A stretch of 64,000 bases of DNA from Pseudomonas fluorescens (GCF_000802965.1 NZ_JSAK01000013.1:161828-225827); one strand, 5' to 3'; numbered from the stretch's first letter, positions 9,582-20,295 are shown. Numbers and translations are program-made. The notes: a model not told the origin generated them from the letters alone.

Positions 9582-12413
9582 ATGACCGACTATAAATCCA
9601 CGCTAAACCTTCCGGACACCGCCTTCCCAATGAAGGCCGGCCTGCCACAGCGCGAACCGCAGATTCTGCAGCGCTGGGACAGTATTGGCCTGTACGGAAA
9701 GTTGCGCGAGATTGGCAAGGATCGTCCGAAGTTCGTCCTGCACGACGGTCCTCCGTATGCCAACGGCACGATTCACATCGGTCACGCACTGAACAAGATT
9801 CTCAAGGACATGATCATCCGCTCGAAGACCCTGTCGGGCTTCGACGCGCCTTATGTTCCGGGCTGGGACTGCCACGGCCTGCCGATCGAGCACAAAGTCG
9901 AAGTGACCCACGGCAAGAACCTGGGCGCGGACAAGACCCGCGAACTGTGCCGTGCCTACGCCACCGAGCAGATCGAAGGCCAGAAATCCGAATTCATCCG
10001 TCTGGGCGTGTTGGGCGACTTCGCCAACCCGTACAAGACCATGGACTTCAAGAACGAGGCCGGTGAAATCCGTGCCCTGGCTGAAATCGTAAAAGGCGGT
10101 TTTGTGTTCAAGGGCCTCAAGCCCGTGAACTGGTGCTTCGACTGCGGTTCGGCCCTGGCCGAAGCGGAAGTCGAGTACGAGAACAAGAAGTCCTCGACCA
10201 TCGACGTGGCGTTCCCGATCGCCGACGAAGCCCAACTGGCTGCCGCGTTCGGTCTGCCAGCGCTGGCCAAGCCTGCTTCGATCGTGATCTGGACCACCAC
10301 CCCGTGGACCATCCCGGCCAACCAGGCGCTGAACGTCCACCCGGAATTCAACTACGCCCTGGTCGATGTCGGCGACAAACTGCTGGTGCTGGCTGAAGAG
10401 CTGGTCGAGTCGTGCCTGGCGCGCTACTCGCTGGAAGGTTCGGTCATTGCGACCACCACCGGTAAAGCGCTGGAGCTGATCAACTTCCGTCACCCGTTCT
10501 ACGACCGTCTGTCGCCGGTTTACCTGGCTGACTATGTTGAACTGGGCGCGGGCACGGGCGTGGTTCACTCCGCACCGGCCTACGGTGTGGACGACTTCGT
10601 GACCTGCAAGAAATACGGCATGGTCAACGACGACATCCTCAATCCGGTCCAAAGCAACGGCGTTTACGCGACCTCGCTGGAATTCTTCGGCGGGCAGTTC
10701 ATCTGGAAGGCCAACCCGGCCATCGTCGACAAGCTGACCGAAGTCGGTGCGCTGCTGCACACCACCATCATCGAACACAGCTACATGCACTGCTGGCGCC
10801 ACAAGACTCCGCTGATCTATCGCGCCACCGCGCAATGGTTCATCGGCATGGACAAGCAGCCAACCACCGGCGACACCCTGCGCCAGCGTTCGATCAAAGC
10901 CATCGAAGACACCAAGTTCGTTCCGACCTGGGGCCAGGCGCGCCTGCACTCGATGATCGCCAACCGTCCGGACTGGTGCATTTCCCGTCAGCGCAACTGG
11001 GGTGTGCCGATCCCGTTCTTCCTGAACAAGGAAAGCGGCGAGCTGCACCCACGTACCGTTGAGCTGATGGAAGAAGTCGCCAAGCGCGTCGAAGTCGAAG
11101 GCATCGAAGCCTGGTTCAAGCTGGATGCCGCCGAACTGCTGGGCGCTGAAGCACCGCAGTACGACAAGATCAGCGACACACTCGACGTCTGGTTCGACTC
11201 GGGCACCACGCACTGGCACGTCCTGCGCGGTTCGCACCCGATGGGCCACGAAAGCGGTCCACGCGCCGACCTGTACCTGGAAGGTTCGGACCAGCATCGC
11301 GGCTGGTTCCACTCGTCGCTGCTGACCGGTTGCGCCATCGACAACCACGCCCCGTACCGCGAGCTGCTGACCCACGGTTTCACCGTCGACGAGTCTGGCC
11401 GCAAGATGTCCAAGTCGTTGGGCAACGTGATTGCGCCACAAAAAGTCAACGACACCCTGGGCGCCGACATCATGCGTCTGTGGGTTGCGTCGACCGATTA
11501 CTCGGGTGAAATGGCGGTTTCCGAGCAGATCCTGCAACGCAGTGCGGACGCCTACCGGCGTATCCGTAACACCGCGCGCTTCCTGCTTTCCAACCTGACC
11601 GGTTTCAACCCGGCCACCGACTTGCTGCCGGCCGAAGAAATGCTCGCGCTGGACCGTTGGGCTGTGGATCGCACCCTGTTGCTGCAACGCGAGTTGCAAG
11701 AGCACTACGACGAGTACCGCTTCTGGAACGTCTACTCGAAGATCCACAACTTCTGCGTGCAGGAGCTGGGCGGTTTCTACCTCGATATCATCAAAGACCG
11801 TCAGTACACCACTGGCGCCGACAGCAAGGCTCGCCGTTCCTGCCAGACCGCGCTGTTCCACATCTCTGAAGCGCTGGTTCGCTGGATCGCGCCGATCCTG
11901 GCGTTCACCGCTGACGAACTGTGGCAATACCTGCCGGGCGAGCGTAACGAGTCGGTCATGCTCAACACCTGGTACGAAGGTCTGACCGAACTGCCGGAAG
12001 GCTTCGAGCTGGGTCGCGCCTACTGGGATCGCATCATGGAAGTGAAGGTCGCGGTCAACAAAGAGATGGAAATCCAGCGTGCGGCCAAGGCCGTCGGTGG
12101 CAATCTGCAAGCGGAAGTCACGTTGTTTGCCGAAGATGCGCTGACCGCCGACCTGGCCAAGCTGAGCAACGAACTGCGTTTCGTATTGATCACTTCGACC
12201 GCCAGCGTTGCGCCTTTTGTTCAGGCGCCAGCGGACGCGGTAGTCACCGAAGTCAGCGGTTTGAAGCTGAAAATCGTCAAGTCGGCCTTCGCCAAGTGCG
12301 CCCGTTGCTGGCACTGCCGTGAAGACGTCGGCGTGAACCCGGAGCATCCGGAAATCTGCGGCCGTTGCGTCGACAACATCAGCGGTGCGGGCGAGGTACG
12401 TCACTATGCCTAA
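9582..12413 (+). CDS. ileS: isoleucyl-tRNA synthetase
   Basis: A class Ia aminoacyl-tRNA synthetase of 943 residues that charges tRNA-Ile and edits valine. The HIGH signature is at residues 65-68 (after PPYANGTI), and KMSKS at 608-612. The editing domain includes the [15 protein letters not shown] stretch. A C-terminal zinc-binding domain has Cys906, Cys909, Cys926 and Cys929. This architecture is the bacterial, mupirocin-sensitive type rather than the resistant, eukaryote-like type. It starts directly at the ribF stop and overlaps lspA by 8 bases. Confidence 0.97.
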   Translation: MTDYKSTLNLPDTAFPMKAGLPQREPQILQRWDSIGLYGKLREIGKDRPKFVLHDGPPYANGTIHIGHALNKILKDMIIRSKTLSGFDAPYVPGWDCHGLPIEHKVEVTHGKNLGADKTRELCRAYATEQIEGQKSEFIRLGVLGDFANPYKTMDFKNEAGEIRALAEIVKGGFVFKGLKPVNWCFDCGSALAEAEVEYENKKSSTIDVAFPIADEAQLAAAFGLPALAKPASIVIWTTTPWTIPANQALNVHPEFNYALVDVGDKLLVLAEELVESCLARYSLEGSVIATTTGKALELINFRHPFYDRLSPVYLADYVELGAGTGVVHSAPAYGVDDFVTCKKYGMVNDDILNPVQSNGVYATSLEFFGGQFIWKANPAIVDKLTEVGALLHTTIIEHSYMHCWRHKTPLIYRATAQWFIGMDKQPTTGDTLRQRSIKAIEDTKFVPTWGQARLHSMIANRPDWCISRQRNWGVPIPFFLNKESGELHPRTVELMEEVAKRVEVEGIEAWFKLDAAELLGAEAPQYDKISDTLDVWFDSGTTHWHVLRGSHPMGHESGPRADLYLEGSDQHRGWFHSSLLTGCAIDNHAPYRELLTHGFTVDESGRKMSKSLGNVIAPQKVNDTLGADIMRLWVASTDYSGEMAVSEQILQRSADAYRRIRNTARFLLSNLTGFNPATDLLPAEEMLALDRWAVDRTLLLQRELQEHYDEYRFWNVYSKIHNFCVQELGGFYLDIIKDRQYTTGADSKARRSCQTALFHISEALVRWIAPILAFTADELWQYLPGERNESVMLNTWYEGLTELPEGFELGRAYWDRIMEVKVAVNKEMEIQRAAKAVGGNLQAEVTLFAEDALTADLAKLSNELRFVLITSTASVAPFVQAPADAVVTEVSGLKLKIVKSAFAKCARCWHCREDVGVNPEHPEICGRCVDNISGAGEVRHYA

Positions 12414-12918
12414 TGCCGTTGGCCGTTTCGGACGGCTGGGCTGGCTCTGGTTGAGCTTGTTGGTTCTGGTCATCGACCAGGCCAGCAAGTTCTACTTCGA
12501 AGGCAAGCTCGAGATGTATCAGCAAATCGTGGTGATTCCCGATTTGTTCAGCTGGACCCTGGCCTATAACACCGGTGCGGCGTTCAGCTTCCTGGCCGAC
12601 AGCTCCGGCTGGCAACGCTGGCTGTTTGCCCTGATCGCCGTGGTGGTCAGTGCGGTGCTGGTGGTGTGGCTCAAGCGTCTGGGGCGCAACGAGACCTGGC
12701 TGGCCATTGCGCTGGCGCTGGTGCTCGGCGGTGCGCTAGGCAACCTGTATGACCGCATTGCCCTGGGCCATGTGATCGATTTCATCCTGGTGCATTGGCA
12801 GAACAGCTGGCATTTCCCGGCGTTCAACTTTGCCGACAGTGCAATTACTGTGGGCGCTGTCATGCTGGCACTGGATATGTTCAAAAGTAAAAAGACCGGA
12901 GAAGCCGTTCATGACTGA
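12406..12918 (+). CDS. lspA: lipoprotein signal peptidase II
   Basis: A 170-residue inner-membrane aspartyl protease with four hydrophobic segments that removes signal peptides from prolipoproteins. The signatures DQASK (near residue 25), NTGAAFSFL (near 54), [11 protein letters not shown] and VIDFI, and the later FNFADSAIT are present, with the two catalytic aspartates in the GNLYDR and NFADS stretches. The ATG at 12406 overlaps the ileS end by 8 bases, and its TGA overlaps the fkpB ATG, so translation is coupled in both directions. One known client in this window would be BamD. Confidence 0.95.
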   Translation: MPNAVGRFGRLGWLWLSLLVLVIDQASKFYFEGKLEMYQQIVVIPDLFSWTLAYNTGAAFSFLADSSGWQRWLFALIAVVVSAVLVVWLKRLGRNETWLAIALALVLGGALGNLYDRIALGHVIDFILVHWQNSWHFPAFNFADSAITVGAVMLALDMFKSKKTGEAVHD

Positions 12919-13363
12919 ACAGGTATTGGCTGAGCAACGCATCGGCCAGAACACGGAAGTCACCTTGCATTTCGCATTGCGCCTGGAGAACGGCGACACG
13001 GTGGACAGCACCTTCGATAAAGCCCCGGCGACCTTCAAGGTGGGTGATGGCAACCTGCTTCCAGGTTTCGAAGCGGCGCTGTTCGGCTTCAAGGCTGGCG
13101 ACAAGCGCACACTGAGCATCGAGCCGGAAAACGCTTTCGGTCAGCCCAACCCGCAAAACGTGCAGATCATCCCGCGCTCGCAGTTCCAGGACATGGACCT
13201 GTCGCCCGGTTTGCTGGTGATCTTCAACGATGCGGCCAATACTGAGTTGCCGGGTGTGGTCAAAGAGTTCGATGACGCGCAAGTGACCATCGACTTCAAC
13301 CACCCGCTGGCAGGCAAGACCCTGACCTTTGACGTGGAAATCATCTCTGTCAAAGCGCTGTAA
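12911..13363 (+). CDS. fkpB: FKBP-type peptidyl-prolyl isomerase, SlpA/FkpB type
   Basis: A 150-residue cytosolic prolyl isomerase and chaperone. The SlyD-like FKBP domain with an inserted flap is visible: VTLHFALRLENGDTVDSTF at the N terminus, the GDGNLLPGFEAALFGFKAGDKRTL core and the insert with PENAFG and NPQNVQIIPRSQF. It lacks the histidine-rich metal tail of SlyD, pointing to SlpA/FkpB. Its ATG overlaps the lspA stop. It is the last gene before a REP element and ispH, the order known from many gammaproteobacteria. Confidence 0.92.
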   Translation: MTEQVLAEQRIGQNTEVTLHFALRLENGDTVDSTFDKAPATFKVGDGNLLPGFEAALFGFKAGDKRTLSIEPENAFGQPNPQNVQIIPRSQFQDMDLSPGLLVIFNDAANTELPGVVKEFDDAQVTIDFNHPLAGKTLTFDVEIISVKAL

Positions 13364-13371
13364 TCGCTTTT

Positions 13372-13457
13372 CTGTAGGAGCCGGCTTGCTGGCGAAGAGG
13401 CCATGAAGCCTTGCGGTGAGTCCAATGGCCTCATCGCCAGCAAGCCGGCTCCTGCAG
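13372..13457. repeat. REP element pair, family A
   Basis: Facing arms TGTAGGAGCCGGCTTGCTGG and its inverse occupy the gap between the fkpB stop and the ispH start. Confidence 0.87.
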
Positions 13458-13504
13458 TAAGTTGTAATGATCTGAATTCTTGCGCGCAAGACACGAGGCA
13501 CAGC

Positions 13505-14452
13505 ATGCAAATCAAACTCGCCAACCCCCGTGGCTTCTGCGCCGGCGTGGACCGGGCGATCGAAATCGTCAACCGCGCCCTGGAAGTCTTCGGGCCGCCG
13601 ATCTACGTGCGCCATGAAGTGGTCCACAACAAATTCGTCGTCGAAGACCTGCGCAATCGTGGCGCGATCTTCGTCGAGGAACTGGATCAGGTGCCGGACG
13701 ACGTGATCGTGATCTTCAGTGCTCACGGCGTTTCCCAAGCCGTACGTACTGAAGCCGCCGGTCGTGGCCTGAAAGTGTTCGATGCCACGTGCCCGCTGGT
13801 GACCAAGGTGCACATCGAAGTCGCACGCTACAGTCGTGACGGTCGTGAATGCATCCTCATCGGCCACGCCGGTCATCCGGAAGTCGAAGGCACCATGGGC
13901 CAGTACGATGCCAGCAATGGCGGCGCTATCTACCTCGTCGAAGACGAAAAAGACGTCGCTGCACTTCAGGTGAACAACCCTGAAAAACTGGCGTTCGTCA
14001 CCCAAACCACCCTGTCCATGGACGATACCAGCCGCGTTATCGACGCACTGCGTACGCGTTTCCCGGCCATCGGTGGCCCGCGCAAGGACGACATCTGCTA
14101 CGCCACGCAAAACCGTCAGGACGCGGTCAAGCAATTGGCTGACGAGTGCGATGTAGTGCTGGTGGTCGGCAGCCCGAACAGTTCCAACTCCAATCGCCTG
14201 CGTGAACTCGCCGAGCGCATGGCCACCCCGGCCTATCTGATCGACGGTGCCGAAGATCTGCAGAAGAGCTGGTTCGACGGCGTCGAGCGTATCGGCATCA
14301 CCGCTGGTGCATCTGCTCCGGAAGTCCTGGTGCGTGGCGTGATCCAGCAGTTGCAGGCGTGGGGCGCTACCGGTGCCGATGAGCTGGCCGGTCGCGAGGA
14401 GAACATTACGTTCTCCATGCCTAAAGAGTTGCGCGTTCGTTCCCTGCTCTGA
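13505..14452 (+). CDS. ispH: 4-hydroxy-3-methylbut-2-enyl diphosphate reductase
   Basis: The last enzyme of the MEP pathway, making isopentenyl and dimethylallyl diphosphate from HMBPP with an iron-sulfur cluster. The three cluster cysteines are Cys12 ([11 protein letters not shown]), Cys96 (DATCPLV) and Cys198 (DDICYAT). His41, His74, His124 and Glu126 (GHPEVEGT) line the active site. Length is 315 residues. The ATG at 13505 gives the conserved [10 protein letters not shown]; an open frame runs upstream into the REP element but is not real. Its 3' end overlaps the convergent fimT-like gene by 32 bases. Confidence 0.96.
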   Translation: MQIKLANPRGFCAGVDRAIEIVNRALEVFGPPIYVRHEVVHNKFVVEDLRNRGAIFVEELDQVPDDVIVIFSAHGVSQAVRTEAAGRGLKVFDATCPLVTKVHIEVARYSRDGRECILIGHAGHPEVEGTMGQYDASNGGAIYLVEDEKDVAALQVNNPEKLAFVTQTTLSMDDTSRVIDALRTRFPAIGGPRKDDICYATQNRQDAVKQLADECDVVLVVGSPNSSNSNRLRELAERMATPAYLIDGAEDLQKSWFDGVERIGITAGASAPEVLVRGVIQQLQAWGATGADELAGREENITFSMPKELRVRSLL

Positions 14453-14978
14453 ATCCTTTCTCTTCTGCGCACAATGCCTGTTCAGCTTTGATGCTGCGCA
14501 GGCTGACGCGGCCTGATGGGGCCAGCACTACCTGATGCTGGCTCACCGGCTCGCGGCTTGCACAAATGTGCAGTGTCCCCGCCCGAAACGCACCGTTGCC
14601 TAATTGTGGTTCGCCCAGGCTGCTGAATTTTACCGAAGTCCTGACAGGTCCATTGCCAACAATCGGCAGCCCTGAGGCGTTTTGGCGCTCGACCAGCAAC
14701 GGATTGTTGCTGTCCTTATATCCCTTGCCGCTTATGTCCAGAATGATCCGCCAGCCTTGGCCCCAGTCGCCGTTGATGGCGTGAATCACAACGGCCTGAT
14801 GGCGTGCGATCGCTTCAGTCCTGGCGTTGCGAATGTCACTGAAAAGCGACTGCGCAGCCAGTTCGCGATGGTTCGATTCGGTGACTTGCGCAAGCGCCGG
14901 ACTGACCAAATGCAGAACAATCCCGACAATCGTCAGTCCCATAAGCAGTTCGATCAGGCTGAAACCTTGCTGATGCAT
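14421..14978 (-). CDS. fimT: type IV pilus minor pilin, FimT/GspH-like
   Basis: A 185-residue prepilin. The leader MHQQG is followed by [16 protein letters not shown], so PilD would cut after Gly5; the Glu at mature position 5 is present. A GspH/FimT-type domain follows ([25 protein letters not shown]). Very good ribosome site GGAGGAAGG before the ATG at 14978. It lies head-to-head with fimU and tail-to-tail with ispH, the same position I recall for PAO1 fimT (PA4549 lies nearby). Its last 11 codons overlap the end of ispH on the other strand. FimT proteins bind DNA in some species; whether this one does is unknown. Confidence 0.82.
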   Translation of the reverse strand: MHQQGFSLIELLMGLTIVGIVLHLVSPALAQVTESNHRELAAQSLFSDIRNARTEAIARHQAVVIHAINGDWGQGWRIILDISGKGYKDSNNPLLVERQNASGLPIVGNGPVRTSVKFSSLGEPQLGNGAFRAGTLHICASREPVSQHQVVLAPSGRVSLRSIKAEQALCAEEKGFRAGNERATL

Positions 14979-15105
14979 GACACCTTCCTCCCTGGAATGT
15001 CGTGGCCCGTGCGATTCGTGCACTCAATGGCAGACCAACCGCATCTCGGCGGTCGAATGTTCTAGCGTGTAAAGCAGGTATAGCCGACGGCAACGGAGGG
15101 CAACG

Positions 15106-15579
15106 ATGGAAGATCGTACAAAAGGTTTCACGCTGATCGAGTTGCTGGTCGCGTTGGGGATCTTCCTGGTCCTGATCACTCTGGCGGTCCCGGCGTTCAC
15201 CCGTTCGACGCAAATCACCAAGGCCGATATCGAGGTCGGTGATCTGCAACGTGGCCTGAATTTCGCCCGATTGGAGGCGATTGATCGGGGCATGACCACG
15301 CGCGTTCGTCCGACCGCGGGCGGCAGCGTCTGGACCGGGGAGTTGACGGTTTATGACGGTACTGGCACTCCGGCGAATGTATTGCGGGTTGTTCCAGCGA
15401 TGAGCAGCGGCGCAACTCTGACGCTAACCTCAGGAGTGACCGCCATCGATTTCAACAATCTCGGCGGCTTGTCGTCATCCTCGACGGCGGTGGTGATCAA
15501 CTATGTGCTGGGCACGCAAAGCAGGACGCTGAACGTGTGTTTGAACGGACGAATTCTATCGGGTGGAAGTTGCGGATGA
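15106..15579 (+). CDS. fimU: type IV pilus minor pilin FimU
   Basis: A 157-residue prepilin, first gene of the minor-pilin operon. Leader MEDRTKG, cleavage before FTLIELLVALG, Glu at mature position 5. The GspH-type beta domain follows, ending in a two-cysteine tail (NVCLNG...GGSCG) likely joined by a disulfide. FimU links the pilus-tip complex of minor pilins and PilY1 to the major-pilin shaft. A GGAGGG ribosome site precedes the start. Its stop overlaps the pilV ATG (ATGA). Confidence 0.88.
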   Translation: MEDRTKGFTLIELLVALGIFLVLITLAVPAFTRSTQITKADIEVGDLQRGLNFARLEAIDRGMTTRVRPTAGGSVWTGELTVYDGTGTPANVLRVVPAMSSGATLTLTSGVTAIDFNNLGGLSSSSTAVVINYVLGTQSRTLNVCLNGRILSGGSCG

Positions 15580-16025
15580 GGGAATGGAGCAAGCGTGCAC
15601 AGGAAGGCATGACGTTGATCGAAGTCCTGGTTGCATTGTTGATTCTGAGCGTGGGGTTGTTGGGGGCGGCGGCGTTTCAACTGAATGCGCTGAAGTACAC
15701 GGACAGTGCGCGCATGGCCAGTCAGGCCAGTTTTATCGCCTACGACATGATGGACCGCATCCGCGCCAACGCGGCTGCCGACTACACGGTGACGCCACCG
15801 ACCTCGGGCAACCTGAGCGTCGCCCGGGACCAGGACCTCTACGACTTCACCAGCAACATCGTCAATTTCGGTGGCCCCACGGCTACCGGCAGCATCACTC
15901 TCAATCAGCGCGTGTACACCATCACCATCAATTGGGACGATTCACGCGCGGCCAACAGCGCCAACTCCCGACGCAGTTTTGTGCTGACCAGTCGCGCGAC
16001 CGTCGATCCGGTGGCGACGCCATGA
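15576..16025 (+). CDS. pilV: type IV pilus modification/minor pilin PilV
   Basis: A 149-residue prepilin with leader MREWSKRAQEG and hydrophobic helix MTLIEVLVALLILSVGLLG; Met rather than Phe at mature position 1, with Glu at position 5 kept. The GspI/PilV-type segment AAFQLNALKYTDSARMASQASFIAYDMMDRIRAN is a family hallmark. It is a core tip pilin with PilW and PilX. The start at 15576 overlaps the fimU stop by 4 bases, and its own stop overlaps pilW by 4 bases. Confidence 0.88.
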   Translation: MREWSKRAQEGMTLIEVLVALLILSVGLLGAAAFQLNALKYTDSARMASQASFIAYDMMDRIRANAAADYTVTPPTSGNLSVARDQDLYDFTSNIVNFGGPTATGSITLNQRVYTITINWDDSRAANSANSRRSFVLTSRATVDPVATP

Positions 16026-16735
16026 GCCGCTTAAGCAGAGGGTTTGGTCTGATTGAATTGCTGATCGCCCTGGCATTGAGTCTGGTTGTGGTGTTGGGCG
16101 TGGTGCAGGTTTTCATCGCCGCCAAGAACACTTTTGTCAGCCAGAACGCCTCGGCCACCATGCAGGAAGATGCGCGTTTCGTGCTGAGCAAAATCATTCA
16201 GGAAATCCGCATGGTTGGCATGTTTGGTTGCCTGGGGACAATCACCGACGCCAGCTCGGCAGGTGACTTCAATGCCGCACAGATCACGCCGATCAGTTGG
16301 GACAATGCCAGCCTCAAGCTGACGCTGGTAACGGCGGACGTGGGTAACAGTGGCGGGACGCCGACCTGGACAGTGATTTCCGATTGCAGAAGCAGCGCGA
16401 CCGCCTATACCGAAGCGCGGACACCGGCGACGGGGCAGCTGGCGTTTCCGATTCGGCGGTTTGTCTACAGCCTGAAAAACGGTCAGCTGACGATGGGCGT
16501 CGGCAGAGGTACGCCGGCCCAGCAAGTGCTGATAGATAACGTCAGTGCCTTCAACGTCAGCTTCGGCCTTGCCAGTTCCGCAGCGGACTCAGCGGCCTCC
16601 AGCTACAGCAGCAACCCGTCCGACCCGGCACGCATTCGCAGCGTACGTCTGAGCCTGACCCTCACCGATCCGAATAATCGGGTGAGCAATCAAACCTTCA
16701 ACGTGGTTGCCGCGCTGCGCAACCGCCTGCCATGA
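16022..16735 (+). CDS. pilW: type IV pilus minor pilin PilW
   Basis: A 237-residue prepilin (GspJ-like). Leader MSRLSRG, then FGLIELLIALALSLVVVLG with Glu at mature position 5. The PilW signature ARFVLSKIIQEIRMVGMFGC follows the helix, and the C-terminal part is the usual beta domain (RIRSVRLSLTLTDPNNRVSNQTFN). It has a four-base overlap with pilV upstream and lies 11 bases before the pilX start chosen here. Longer in-frame readings start inside pilV and are not credible. Confidence 0.88.
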   Translation: MSRLSRGFGLIELLIALALSLVVVLGVVQVFIAAKNTFVSQNASATMQEDARFVLSKIIQEIRMVGMFGCLGTITDASSAGDFNAAQITPISWDNASLKLTLVTADVGNSGGTPTWTVISDCRSSATAYTEARTPATGQLAFPIRRFVYSLKNGQLTMGVGRGTPAQQVLIDNVSAFNVSFGLASSAADSAASSYSSNPSDPARIRSVRLSLTLTDPNNRVSNQTFNVVAALRNRLP

Positions 16736-16746
16736 GGGGAGGGCGA

Positions 16747-17211
16747 ATGACTGTTCAAGCCCAACGCGGCATGGCCTTGCTGGTCAGTCTGGTGTTCCTG
16801 CTGTTGCTGACGCTGATCGGTCTTTCTTCGATGCAGAACGCGACCTTGCAGGAAAAAATGGCCGGCAGCGTTAGCTTGCGTAATCAGTCATTCCAGACCG
16901 CCGAAGCCGCGTTGCGGGTGGGCGAAAGTGTGGTGCAACTTGATAGTTATTCATTGGCAGTGTGTAGCGGCACCAGCCAATGCGCACCGCCGTCCGAGTC
17001 ATCGACCGTCAAAGCCGCTGGCTTCAACTCCACCTCGGGGGTGACCTGGATCGCCTCCGGCAGCGGCTTTTATGGCGTGCAAAACATCGGTACCACCCTG
17101 ACGGCGGTGAACGTGCCGAGCAACACCTCGGCGACGCTGTACCGGGTCACCGCAGTGGGTATCGCGGGGAACTCGCGCAGTGTGGTGGAGAGTATTTATG
17201 CGAAGTACTGA
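16747..17211 (+). CDS. pilX: type IV pilus minor pilin PilX
   Basis: A 154-residue prepilin (GspK-like position in the tip). Leader MTVQAQRG, cleavage before MALLVSLVFLLLLTLIG. Mature position 5 is Val, not Glu, as is typical of the pilin that sits at the very tip. The segment QEKMAGSVSLRNQSFQTAEAALR is the PilX/DUF4900 hallmark. AGGGGAGGGCGA precedes the ATG at 16747, so I prefer it to the ATG at 16732, which overlaps the pilW stop. The 3' end overlaps pilY1 by 14 bases. Confidence 0.87.
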   Translation: MTVQAQRGMALLVSLVFLLLLTLIGLSSMQNATLQEKMAGSVSLRNQSFQTAEAALRVGESVVQLDSYSLAVCSGTSQCAPPSESSTVKAAGFNSTSGVTWIASGSGFYGVQNIGTTLTAVNVPSNTSATLYRVTAVGIAGNSRSVVESIYAKY

Positions 17212-20200
17212 GGGGCGCGCCGGGTTGTGGCGGATGTTGTGTGGCGTTGCTTTGGGGTTGTATCTGGCGGCGCCGGTCTATGCCTTCACGCCGTCGGATT
17301 CGCCGCTATTGAGCGCGGCAGCCGTGGCGCCGAACGTGATGCTGATGATCGACAATTCGGGAAGCATGAACAACATCATTTGGGCGCCGGGTTTTGATCC
17401 CACGGTCAACCGCGCGCAGATTGCGATGTGCAATTCCAAGCTGTCATGCATCGGTGGTCAAAACCTCGACATGAGTGATGCCAACATTGCCCTGTCGAGC
17501 CTGAATCGCGGCGGTTGTTCGAGTAACGGTAACTGGTACGGCTTCTATCGTGGTTTTCTCGGGTTGACGCCAATCTGCCTCAAGCTGCCGGACCCGGTGG
17601 GCAATGAAAACACCCGTTACACGGCTAACTACCTGGCGTATTTGCTAGGGCTGGCCAACGGTTCAAGCCGAGACTTCATCACGGGGGCCAATGCGATCCC
17701 CAACGATTACCGCATCAGTGTGGCGCAGGACGTTTCCAACAACCTGGTTTCCAGCAATCGCTCGCTGCGCATCGGTCTGGCGACCTTCAATCCGCCAGCC
17801 GGTAACAATCCGGGCAACGGTGGCTACATCGCCCGCGCTATCAGCGATTTGTCGGTGGAGGCCAACTACAACGCGTTGGTTGCCTCGATCAACGGCTTGA
17901 GTGCCGTGGCCAACACACCGCTGGCGGAAACCTATTACGAAGTGACCCGTTACCTGCGTGGGATGGCGCCGTACTACAACTCGACGCCTGCAACCTATAC
18001 CAGCCCGATTCAGTACCGCTGCCAGAAAAACTATGGAGTAGTGATCACCGATGGTCTGCCCACGTACGACCGGACCTTCCCGAGCAACGACGCGCTTGGC
18101 GGTAGCCGTCTGCCGAATTGGGACGGCAACAGCACCAACGACGGCGACAACCTCAATGGTGATAGCGAAGGTGACACCCTTTACCTGGATGACATCGCGA
18201 AATTCGCATTCGATATCGATATGCGCGCCACCGGAACCGACCTGGCCGGCAAAAGCTGGAACGCCACGGATTTTCCCAAGCAAAACATGAACACCTACAC
18301 CGTGGGTTTTACCGCGGCGAATCAGATGCTGTCCGACGCTGCTAATTACGGACAAGGCAAGTACTACCAGGCGACGGACAGCACCGGACTCAACGCCGCG
18401 TTGTCCTCAGCCCTGAGCGACATTACCTCCAAGGCCGGCTCCGGCGGCAGTGGTGTCACCAGTGGCACCATCCTCGGCAGCGGCACCAGTTACTTCCAGA
18501 CCAGTTACGACCCCAAGGACTGGCGCGGCACCATCAAGGCCTATGGCTTTACTGCCAGCGGTGCGGTGAATACCGGGTCGGTACTGTGGACATCGGACAC
18601 GGCTATTGTGCCTGGGGCCACGGCACCTACCTATCAATCCTGGAACAACCAGACCAACACGGCGGTGACGCTGGCCTACACAAATTTTTCTCCGGCCCAG
18701 CAAACCATCCTCAATCAGGGTTTGCCGACCGGCATCACCGGCAGCGATCTGGTGGAGTGGAGCAAGGGCATCAACAAGACCGGCCTGAAAGTGCGCAGCG
18801 TGTTGCTGGGCGACATCATCAACTCGCCGCTGGCCCTCGCGTCACCCTCGGATAAAACCGCTTCCGACCTTTCAGGCGACACCAGCTACAGCACCTATCT
18901 GGCTACCAAAGCAGCCAACATGAATGCCAGCCTGGTGGTCAACGCCAACGACGGTTTCGTCAATGTCATCAATACCGGCAACGGCACTCGGCGTTACGCC
19001 TACCTGCCGTCGAGCGTGTTGCCTTCACTGCGTTACATCGCTGATACCACCTACATCAACGGCGTCAGTCACAAGTTTCTGGTGGATGGCCAGGTGGGTG
19101 TATTCGATGCTCAACTCAACAGCGCCTGGAAAACCCTCGCGCTGGGCGGAACGGGGGCGGGTGGGCGATCCTTCTATGCGCTGCAACTGTTCGACGCTTC
19201 GGCGGGCAACGTGACCAAGGCGTTGTGGGAAATCAGCGCGCCGGCCGCGGCCAACACGGCTAACGCTTTCAATGACCTGGGTTACGCCTATGCCCGTCCG
19301 GAAGTGGCACGCTTGGCCGACGGTCGATGGGCGGCGTTCATTTCCAATGGCTATGGCAGCCACTCCGGGGTGGCGGCGTTATACGTGGTGGATATCCGCG
19401 ACGGTTCGCTGATCAGGAAAATCGTCATCGACAGCAGCGAATCCACGAACGGATTGTCTTCGGTGAAGCTCAAGGTCAATTCGCAGAACGTGGTGCAGGC
19501 AGCCTATGGTGGCGACCTCAAGGGGAGGTTGTGGAAATTTGACTTGAGTGGCACCAGCACCGATTCATGGGGCGTGGCGTTTTCCGGCAAGCCGCTATTT
19601 ACGTCTGCGGGCGGTGCGACTCAACCGATCACCGCGCAGCCATTGCTGGCGGACAATTCGCTGGGAGGCAAGGAAGTCTTCTTCGGCACCGGGAAATTCA
19701 ACGAAACCGCGGACAAGACCAACAAGGATTTGCAGGCGTTTTATGCGGTGTGGGATGCGGACGGCGGCTCGGGTCAGATCACCACCTCCAGTTTGCAGGC
19801 CCAGGCGGTAACCGGTGTGTTCTCGGGCGGTTCGGGGCAGTTCATCACCACCAGCCAGAGTGAGGTGACTTACCCGGCGGAGAAAGGTTGGTACTTGCCA
19901 CTGGTGTATAACAACGCGCTGACGGGCGAGCGGGTGATCAATCAGGCCAGTCTGGTACTCGGGCGAATCGTGTTTACCACCGCCAGTGTGGACACCACGG
20001 ACCCTTGCGCCAGTTTCGGCACCGGCAAACTGGTCGAACTCGATGCGTTCAGCGGTAAGATGCTCAACTACGCGGTGCTCGACACCAATGGCGACGGGTT
20101 GATCGACAGTACCGATACGGTGTCCAGCGGCGTGATCTTCACCGGCGGTATCCCGACCTTGAACGCCATCGTCAATGGCGCGACCCGCAAGATCGTGAAC

Positions 20201-20281
20201 GATTCCAGTGGCGGCATCACCACGCTGGTGGAAAAATCCGGCGGCGGCAGCCGTCGCATCATGTGGCGACAAATACAGTAA
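17198..20281 (+). CDS. pilY1: type IV pilus tip adhesin/assembly factor PilY1
   Basis: A 1027-residue exported protein. The signal peptide ends at VYA (residues 27-29). A von Willebrand A-like domain begins at once, with MIDAS motif DxSxS at Asp52, Ser54, Ser56. The C-terminal half is the PilY1 beta-propeller (VVDIRDGSLI, YGGDLKGRLWKFDLSG, EVFFGTGKF). A calcium-loop DTNGDGLID lies at 962-970. PilY1 caps the pilus with the minor pilins, supports pilus extension and surface sensing. No RGD tripeptide is seen, unlike PAO1 PilY1. The ATG at 17198 follows GGTGGAG and overlaps pilX. Confidence 0.93.
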   Translation: MRSTEGRAGLWRMLCGVALGLYLAAPVYAFTPSDSPLLSAAAVAPNVMLMIDNSGSMNNIIWAPGFDPTVNRAQIAMCNSKLSCIGGQNLDMSDANIALSSLNRGGCSSNGNWYGFYRGFLGLTPICLKLPDPVGNENTRYTANYLAYLLGLANGSSRDFITGANAIPNDYRISVAQDVSNNLVSSNRSLRIGLATFNPPAGNNPGNGGYIARAISDLSVEANYNALVASINGLSAVANTPLAETYYEVTRYLRGMAPYYNSTPATYTSPIQYRCQKNYGVVITDGLPTYDRTFPSNDALGGSRLPNWDGNSTNDGDNLNGDSEGDTLYLDDIAKFAFDIDMRATGTDLAGKSWNATDFPKQNMNTYTVGFTAANQMLSDAANYGQGKYYQATDSTGLNAALSSALSDITSKAGSGGSGVTSGTILGSGTSYFQTSYDPKDWRGTIKAYGFTASGAVNTGSVLWTSDTAIVPGATAPTYQSWNNQTNTAVTLAYTNFSPAQQTILNQGLPTGITGSDLVEWSKGINKTGLKVRSVLLGDIINSPLALASPSDKTASDLSGDTSYSTYLATKAANMNASLVVNANDGFVNVINTGNGTRRYAYLPSSVLPSLRYIADTTYINGVSHKFLVDGQVGVFDAQLNSAWKTLALGGTGAGGRSFYALQLFDASAGNVTKALWEISAPAAANTANAFNDLGYAYARPEVARLADGRWAAFISNGYGSHSGVAALYVVDIRDGSLIRKIVIDSSESTNGLSSVKLKVNSQNVVQAAYGGDLKGRLWKFDLSGTSTDSWGVAFSGKPLFTSAGGATQPITAQPLLADNSLGGKEVFFGTGKFNETADKTNKDLQAFYAVWDADGGSGQITTSSLQAQAVTGVFSGGSGQFITTSQSEVTYPAEKGWYLPLVYNNALTGERVINQASLVLGRIVFTTASVDTTDPCASFGTGKLVELDAFSGKMLNYAVLDTNGDGLIDSTDTVSSGVIFTGGIPTLNAIVNGATRKIVNDSSGGITTLVEKSGGGSRRIMWRQIQ

Positions 20282-20295
20282 GTGAGAGTTGAGGC

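Noticed and set aside
9603..12488. A 961-codon open frame antisense to ileS
   Set aside because: It mirrors the codon pattern of a GC-rich gene on the other strand, has no recognisable domain, and ileS is certain.
14979..15105. AlgR-type site in front of fimU
   Set aside because: I looked for CCGTTNGTC-like words and found none convincing.
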